A DNA stretch of 9,371 bases from JBMDXK01 sp048594375 (GTDB taxonomy: Bacteria; Pseudomonadota; Alphaproteobacteria; Rhizobiales; Methylopilaceae). The stretch is from the NCBI GenBank assembly GCA_048594375.1, contig JBMDXK010000007.1:1-9371 (forward strand), given 5' to 3'. This document shows positions 4,662-9,371 of the stretch, piece after piece. The position numbers and the translations under genes are program-made. Each line of letters opens with the position of its first letter. Position 1 is the first letter of the stretch. The notes under the pieces were generated by a model. It ran no database searches. It had not been told where the DNA came from and was given only the letters and a program-made list of their open reading frames with translations.

Positions 4662-7100
4662 CTAACGGGTTAAAGGATAGAATCCAGCGTCCTCATCAGC
4701 AGCGATTTCGGCTTCGAGAATCCGTCTTTCTTCAGGACTTAAGCGCTGATTATCTTCCCCGGGATAACGCACACTGACGTTCCTGGACAATTCCGCATTT
4801 TCTTCGCGTATCAGAGGCTTAGAAAAGTTGGGCTGCCTGACGCTTTCTCCACGATGCAAGGCATTGTTAGCCCCGTTATCAGGCGCAGGAGTACTATTGA
4901 TTTGCCAGTCTTCATTATTCAGCCACGGGATACCCAATTCCCCTGAAATCTTTTCTGCGGGACTCGAAGGTAAAGCCATTTCTCTGGGATTATAAGGGAA
5001 GGTTGTAAAATCATTCTCTCCTGGAGAAAAAGTGGCCGAAAATAATTGTTCTTCATTTCTGGGCGTATTCCAATCAGGACTTGCAGGCGTGAAACCATTA
5101 TCGGATAATCCGGGAGTGCTCCCGCGACTTGAGCCATCGCGGCTCTCATCATCTTTCCCAAAGAATGTATTGATGCCATCAAACGCATCATCTTTACCCG
5201 GCATATATGTGGCGTCAGGATTTTCTGGCTTGGGAGATTGTGAAGAACCGTCCAGAGGCACTTTTGGCGGCACTGGTGGCGGCGCGTCTTGCACAGGTGT
5301 CTCAGACCAAGCGCCACCCTGCGGCAAATAATAATCATCCCCATCGCCGCGCGGCAAAGCGTCTGCTGCCATCGGCGTATCAGCATCATATTTTTGTGCT
5401 GCGGACTCAATTTTTTGGATTATTATAGCCGTCGATCCACGCTGCGCCGACGGAGATTGAGGTATAAGGTCAGTATTGGGAACGGCACGGTTAAGCGGCT
5501 CAGGAACGGAAACCAAGGATGGCAGCCCCACCTCCTCGCGATCGACCTTGATAAGATAGAGTAAGCCTTCGTAATTATTAATGAGTTCAAATTTTTGTTC
5601 ATACCCATCAGGAAATTTATTAATGTCTCCTGTTTTTATATCAATATCAAACCCTTCATTCCTTATTTTTTCCAAATAATTTTTATATTCTGTTTGCAGC
5701 TGTTCTTTTGTAAAATAAGCGCGCTCTTTCAAAAAGTCGTTGTTGCCAAATTGTTCAGTGAGAACATCTTTAGTCTCAGGTGTTCTGGAGATAAGTTCAG
5801 GGAAATCCCGCACAGGCGTATCACCCAAAGGCGTTTGATCTGCACCAGAAGGCAGATTATATCCGTCATCCATGCCGGGCATGTAAGTACTCGATGGCGC
5901 ATAATCATCTGCTTTGGATAAAGGTGCGGCACCATTTTTGCCGCTATTAGAATTCTCCTTAAGCCATTGCACAGCAACATCTGCAACTTTGGAGGCTACT
6001 TGCTCAGAAGAAAAATTTTGCGGTTGCTGAATCAAAGTATTACCACTTTTAGCGCTTCCGTAACGTGGCTGAGAATCGGTAACAGCCGGCTCTTCCGCAA
6101 TCGTGGGCAAAACGTTCACATCACGTTTGGAGGAAGCCTCCGGTGTTTGCTCTCTACTGGCTGACCTGAACATATTTTCCAATAAGCGTTGCGAATTATC
6201 TTCACCAACCGGCCTTCTGGGAAGAGTAAACTGTGGCTTGCCACCTGCATTGGAAGAAGCACGAGGAATTTCAGAATGAACCGATTTAGACCCTGGGTAT
6301 TTTTTTCTCGCTTCCTCTATGGAAAGAGGAACGTACTTCACCGCAGAATTCTCGTCTGTTTTGGAACGCAAGCCTAAGAAACTTTTCACCTTATTTTTAA
6401 AGCGTTCCCTCTTGCTAAGAGGTTGGGCGCCGTTATTTTCATCCGGCGAACCACCAGCATTCTCTGACCGAAAAATCTCCGGCGCACGCCTGCGCGGCGG
6501 AACAGCAGCCAGATTATAGAATTCGCCATCTTGCCTCTTAAGCAAATTACCTAGCGGACCAGATCCCAGCCTATCTGAAGGGGTATTATTTCCGGCCACG
6601 GGCTTGCGCGGCGGAACACTTGCCAGATTGTAATGCTGGTCACCATGCGGGTTAGACCTCAGACCATCTGAAGGGGCATTATTTCCTGCCACGGGCCTGC
6701 GCGGCGGAACACTTGCCAGATTATAAGATTGCCCACCATGCCCCCCAAAAGAAAAATCACCAGCATGGCTATTCAATCCCCCAAAGGGATTGTTACCCCC
6801 TCCGAAACTGCGCGTGCCGTTATAAGGTGGCTGGGGAACAGGAGCGCCAGAATAATCCGGTTTCTGACTATTTCCGTTGTTGCCGAATGACGGATGCGGA
6901 ACAGGAGCCGACCCGGCAGGGCGAACAGCCATATTCTGGTTTTGCAGTGCGCTGTTTGTGGAGGACGCAAAATCTTCCTCTAAAGAAAGCTTATTACTGC
7001 TGTTTAACCAATCTTTTGAGTTGTTTATACTGTTAACCACAGATAATACTCCACCACAAATACTGCATATCACAGTATTTATAGCAGAAATAAACGACAA
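4662..7100 (-). CDS. Unrecognised 812-residue disordered protein with SH3-ligand and tyrosine motif repeats; candidate effector
   Basis: I recognise no family. Residues 2-22 are hydrophobic (FISAINTVICSICGGVLSVV), perhaps a signal or membrane segment. Residues 60-122 are Pro/Gly/Asn-rich. Residues 126-205 hold three YNLA[SA]VPPR[RK] units. Residues 229-247 form a basic, possibly amphipathic stretch (PLSKRERFKNKVKSFLGL). Residues 405-432 and 590-640 hold paired motifs TYMPG..DD and Y[NY]LP...TPVxD. Residues 607-613 are PPPVPPK, a class II SH3 ligand. Only about 446-530 looks folded (mixed charged and hydrophobic). The C terminus is Glu-rich (EERRILEAEIAADED). Disorder plus eukaryotic-type linear motifs suggests an exported adaptor-mimic effector; that is inference. 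The assumed start is TTG with no ribosome site, and the frame is open back to the metF TGA with no ATG or GTG. It lies 48 bases behind metF and ends in TAG. Parts (5570-5760) are clearly more AT-rich than the neighbours. Confidence 0.75.
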   Translation of the reverse strand: MSFISAINTVICSICGGVLSVVNSINNSKDWLNSSNKLSLEEDFASSTNSALQNQNMAVRPAGSAPVPHPSFGNNGNSQKPDYSGAPVPQPPYNGTRSFGGGNNPFGGLNSHAGDFSFGGHGGQSYNLASVPPRRPVAGNNAPSDGLRSNPHGDQHYNLASVPPRKPVAGNNTPSDRLGSGPLGNLLKRQDGEFYNLAAVPPRRRAPEIFRSENAGGSPDENNGAQPLSKRERFKNKVKSFLGLRSKTDENSAVKYVPLSIEEARKKYPGSKSVHSEIPRASSNAGGKPQFTLPRRPVGEDNSQRLLENMFRSASREQTPEASSKRDVNVLPTIAEEPAVTDSQPRYGSAKSGNTLIQQPQNFSSEQVASKVADVAVQWLKENSNSGKNGAAPLSKADDYAPSSTYMPGMDDGYNLPSGADQTPLGDTPVRDFPELISRTPETKDVLTEQFGNNDFLKERAYFTKEQLQTEYKNYLEKIRNEGFDIDIKTGDINKFPDGYEQKFELINNYEGLLYLIKVDREEVGLPSLVSVPEPLNRAVPNTDLIPQSPSAQRGSTAIIIQKIESAAQKYDADTPMAADALPRGDGDDYYLPQGGAWSETPVQDAPPPVPPKVPLDGSSQSPKPENPDATYMPGKDDAFDGINTFFGKDDESRDGSSRGSTPGLSDNGFTPASPDWNTPRNEEQLFSATFSPGENDFTTFPYNPREMALPSSPAEKISGELGIPWLNNEDWQINSTPAPDNGANNALHRGESVRQPNFSKPLIREENAELSRNVSVRYPGEDNQRLSPEERRILEAEIAADEDAGFYPLTR
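6486..6725 (-). repeat. Tandem in-gene repeat: three YNLA-VPPRR units
   Basis: Units 1 (6633-6725, codons 126-156) and 2 (6540-6632, codons 157-187) are 31 codons each. Over 61 bases (6573-6633 against 6666-6726) they differ at only 4 positions, so the duplication is recent or homogenised. A third, partial unit starts at codon 195 (6486-6518) and keeps only the YNLAAVPPRRR core. Each core follows a His/Gln/Asp-Gly-rich lead. Confidence 0.85.
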
Positions 7101-7148
7101 ACAAAACAGATAAAGTAAAAAATAAGTTAATTTATGGGTACAGTTAAT

Positions 7149-8066
7149 TCAGGCTGCAACCTCTTCTTGCAAAGAAGGTTTGATACCCAGCATATGACAT
7201 AACGCGAATACAAGTTCTGCTCGGTTAAGTGTATAAAAATGAAGATCTTTTACATCTTCATCAATTAATTCCATTACTTGTTCTGCGGCAACAGCCGAAG
7301 CAACCAGCGATTGCGTTTCCGGGTCATTTTCCAAGCCTTCAAACCGGCGTACCAGCCATTGAGGAATACTAGCACCACAACGTGAAGCAAAATTATAAAC
7401 TTGCCGGAAGTTATGGACGGGTGTAATGCCTGGCAACAACGGTATGGTAACCCCTGCCGCTACAGCCTTATCGCGAAACCGCAGGAATACTTGGTTATCA
7501 AAGAAGAATTGTGTAATCGCGCGATCCGCACCGGCATCCATTTTACGTTTCAGATTATCAATTTCGGCATCAATACCGGGATTTTCGGGATGCCCTTCGG
7601 GATAAGCCGCAACGGAAATGTCAAAATTGCCGCGTTTTTTCAGCCCTGCCACCAGATCAGAAGCATAAGCATAACCGTCAGGATGCGGTTCATAAGCGGT
7701 GCCAACCCCGCCTACGGGGTCACCCCGCAGCGCCACAATGCGGTTGACGCCAATATCCAGAAACGATTGCGCTACCAGATCAATTTCTTCGCGTGTTGCA
7801 GCAATGCACGTGAGATGCGCTGCGGCCGAAAGCGTGGTTTCTTTTCTTAAGCGCGCAAGGGTGGCATAAGTAAATTCCCGTGTGGAACCCCCTGCCCCAT
7901 AGGTTACCGAAATAAAAGCCGGATCAAGTGGTGCCAGCCGTTGAATGGCTTTCCAGAGCGTTGCCTCCATATCCGAATTTTTGGGCGGAAAAAATTCAAA
8001 AGAAACACGCAGAGGCAGAGCCACAGATCGGCTGAGACGCTCGGTTTTGGGCAGCGCTGACTTCAT
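7149..8066 (-). CDS. metF: 5,10-methylenetetrahydrofolate reductase MetF
   Basis: MetF reduces 5,10-methylene-THF to 5-methyl-THF with FAD and NAD(P)H, supplying the methyl group for methionine synthesis in the cytoplasm. With the chosen start it has 305 residues, the usual size of bacterial MetF, as a single TIM-barrel domain. Visible signatures are FEFFPPK (the Glu at residue 24 matches catalytic Glu28 of the E. coli enzyme), FISVTYGAGGSTRE, ALRGDPVGG (Asp115, matching Asp120 near the flavin), RAITQFFFDN and PLLPGITPV. The ATG at 8064-8066 has AAAGGG 7 bases upstream. A longer frame from ATG at 8085-8087 adds 7 residues (MYAKGKK) but has no ribosome site. It follows the ArsR/methyltransferase gene by 45 bases, probably in one transcript. 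No terminator is seen between it and the large downstream gene. Confidence 0.96.
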   Translation of the reverse strand: MKSALPKTERLSRSVALPLRVSFEFFPPKNSDMEATLWKAIQRLAPLDPAFISVTYGAGGSTREFTYATLARLRKETTLSAAAHLTCIAATREEIDLVAQSFLDIGVNRIVALRGDPVGGVGTAYEPHPDGYAYASDLVAGLKKRGNFDISVAAYPEGHPENPGIDAEIDNLKRKMDAGADRAITQFFFDNQVFLRFRDKAVAAGVTIPLLPGITPVHNFRQVYNFASRCGASIPQWLVRRFEGLENDPETQSLVASAVAAEQVMELIDEDVKDLHFYTLNRAELVFALCHMLGIKPSLQEEVAA

Positions 8067-8111
8067 TTTTTTTCCCTTTGCATACATTTTTGTAGGTGTT
8101 TTGTATTGGTT

Positions 8112-9146
8112 TCAGGCGATAGCACGGTCAGTGTGCATGGGTGATAGACTATCGCACTGCACAGCCTGATTTTGCCCCACCCAGAGCGAAACCGTGAGCC
8201 CATCAGCAAGATTATCCGGCGGTGCCATGGCGTGTTGGCGCACCAGAGTAAGTCCAGCCTGTTCCATCCACCCAGTGAGTATATCTTTATCAAAACCCAA
8301 CCGGCGGTGTGCGTGTTGTTCTCTCAAGAATTCGAGATCATGCGGCGCGAAATCTACGACAATCAATTGACCCTGTGGGCGCAAGACCCGCGCGGCTTCC
8401 TTGATGGCTTTTGCTGGTTCTTCCAGAAAATGCAGCACCTGATGCACAATCACACGATCAAAGCTACCGGCGGGCATGGGCAGGTCGTAAATGTCACCAT
8501 GCCGCAATTGCACATTGGAGAGGCCTGCACGTGCCAGATTTGCGCGTGCTACGCTGAGCATTTCAAGGCTTTGGTCAACACCAACTGCAGTGACAGCCTG
8601 CTTGGCAAACAGCTCGAGCATACGGCCTGTGCCGGTGCCAATGTCAAGAATATCCTGAACATTTTGCGTTCCGAAGGCATCATCGATGGCTGTTTCAAGA
8701 GCCTGTTCAGAAACATGCAGAGCGCGGATTTTGTCCCATTCGGCGGCATGGCTGCTGAAGTAAAGCGCCGCGCGATCCGTATGGTGTTTGCGCACTTCTT
8801 TAAGCCGCGCCAGATCATGCTGGCACTGAGTATCATCCTGCGTGATATGGGCGATTATATCGCGGCACAGCGCGGCTTCCATTCCATGGGCTGCAAGGCG
8901 GAAAAAGGCCCAGCTTCCTTCGCGGTAGCGTTCAATGAGCTTTGCTTCGGCGAGCAGTTTGAGATGCCGTGAAATGCGTGGTTGGGATTGGCCAAGAATG
9001 GTCGTCAGATCAGTAACATTCAATTCGCCTTCCTTCAAAAGAGCAAGCAGCCGCAGCCGTGTGGGCTCACCCGCGGCACGCAGAACTCCAAGTACTTGCT
9101 CCAGCGAAGCTGAAGGAGGATGAAATTTGAAAAAAGACATAAACAT
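8112..9146 (-). CDS. ArsR-family HTH regulator fused to SAM-dependent methyltransferase
   Basis: Two domains are clear. First is an N-terminal ArsR-type winged helix (about 12-88 of 344), with EPTRLRLLALLKEGELNVTDL, the recognition helix SQPRISRHLKLL and wing YREGSWAFFRL. Second is a class I methyltransferase (about 140-325) with motif I ILDIGTGTGR, acidic loop VDQSLEML, HGDIYDLP, FDRVIVHQVLHFLEEP and VLRPQGQLIVVDF. The metal-binding ELCVC motif of ArsR/SmtB is absent (ELNVTDL), so it is not a metal sensor. Such fusions beside metF in alphaproteobacteria probably sense SAM or SAH and control methionine genes, comparable in role to the ArsR-family SahR; this is inferred from context. The start is uncertain: ATG at 9144-9146 is chosen, with ATG at 9138-9140 and TTG at 9174-9176 as alternatives and no strong ribosome site for any. 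The last 20 or so residues are an unconserved tail. Confidence 0.9.
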   Translation of the reverse strand: MFMSFFKFHPPSASLEQVLGVLRAAGEPTRLRLLALLKEGELNVTDLTTILGQSQPRISRHLKLLAEAKLIERYREGSWAFFRLAAHGMEAALCRDIIAHITQDDTQCQHDLARLKEVRKHHTDRAALYFSSHAAEWDKIRALHVSEQALETAIDDAFGTQNVQDILDIGTGTGRMLELFAKQAVTAVGVDQSLEMLSVARANLARAGLSNVQLRHGDIYDLPMPAGSFDRVIVHQVLHFLEEPAKAIKEAARVLRPQGQLIVVDFAPHDLEFLREQHAHRRLGFDKDILTGWMEQAGLTLVRQHAMAPPDNLADGLTVSLWVGQNQAVQCDSLSPMHTDRAIA

Positions 9147-9371
9147 ATCTTTATACGCTTTTACCGATTCAGGCAAGCGGAGCTTTTTTGCTTCGAACAG
9201 CGGGATTTAAGCCAGAATATATGCAGATTTTGCACGTCTTTGCTTTTGCAATGCAACGCGGGTTAAAAAAAACAAATTTCCTATTTATCTTTTATTTTTA
9301 TGAAATTCTGGACGGCAACATGATTATATCAACCGCATTTAAAGCAAATAAAAATATTATAAAATATTCAC
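9147..9371. promoter_or_regulatory. AT-rich region upstream of the regulator-metF unit
   Basis: This stretch must hold the minus-strand promoter. A possible -10 (TATATT on the minus strand, 9216-9221) lies within a cluster of four TGCA tetramers (9222-9255), including the palindrome TTGCAATGCAA (9246-9256). That palindrome could be an operator for the ArsR-type repressor. From 9265 onward the DNA is strongly AT-rich. I found no SAM or SAH riboswitch consensus. Confidence 0.3.
9320..9371 (+). CDS. Possible start of a divergent gene, truncated by the window
   Basis: ATG at 9320-9322 opens a frame of 17 codons (MIISTAFKANKNIIKYS) that is still open at the window edge. A modest GGA lies 8 bases upstream. 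It would be divergent from the regulator gene. In DNA this AT-rich a short open stretch is weak evidence. Confidence 0.2.
   Translation, partial: MIISTAFKANKNIIKYS

Noticed and set aside
8067..8087. Upstream ATG of metF adding MYAKGKK
   Set aside because: It has no ribosome site, whereas the ATG at 8064-8066 has AAAGGG at proper spacing and gives the usual length.
9147..9300. SAM or SAH riboswitch before the regulator-metF unit
   Set aside because: I could not find the conserved core of SAM-II, SAM-V or SAH riboswitches in this stretch.

Overview
The window looks like a chromosomal segment of an alphaproteobacterium. The evidence is the flagellar order fliF-fliG-fliH-fliN (the layout of the Caulobacter fliF operon), the alphaproteobacterial style of FliH, FliG and FliN, an exact CtrA-type box (TTAA-N7-TTAA) upstream of fliF, and an ArsR/methyltransferase fusion gene directly before metF. 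I cannot name the genus. A host-associated or predatory lifestyle is possible, judging from one unusual protein and from a palindromic element that is open in both strands, but this is inference.

All confident genes lie on the minus strand. In transcription order (right to left) they are: an ArsR-family regulator fused to a SAM-dependent methyltransferase (8112-9146), metF (7149-8066), a large unrecognised and mostly disordered protein (4662-7100), a 660-base non-coding region with regulatory-looking dyads and the CtrA box (4002-4661), then fliF, fliG, fliH and fliN (175-4001). At the left edge a 121-base imperfect palindrome abuts and supplies the stop codon of fliN, next to a 42-base direct repeat. 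At the right edge is AT-rich DNA with a promoter region and perhaps the first codons of a divergent gene.

The flagellar genes build the MS ring (FliF), the rotor/switch (FliG, FliN) and the export-ATPase regulator (FliH). They are tightly packed, with a 4-base overlap at fliH/fliN and a 3-base gap at fliF/fliG, and are probably one transcript. The regulator and metF are probably a two-gene methionine/one-carbon unit in which the regulator senses SAM or SAH.

The most interesting item is the 812-residue protein between metF and fliF. It combines a proline-rich core nearly identical to the Grb2-binding SH3 ligand of mammalian Sos1 with three repeated YNLA[SA]VPPR[RK] units and paired tyrosine motifs (TYMPG..DD and Y[NY]LP...TPVxD). 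These surround one small, probably folded domain. This architecture resembles secreted effectors that mimic eukaryotic adaptor proteins, such as Chlamydia TarP, EPEC EspF and Bartonella Beps. I recognise no homologue, and the start codon and secretion route are unresolved.
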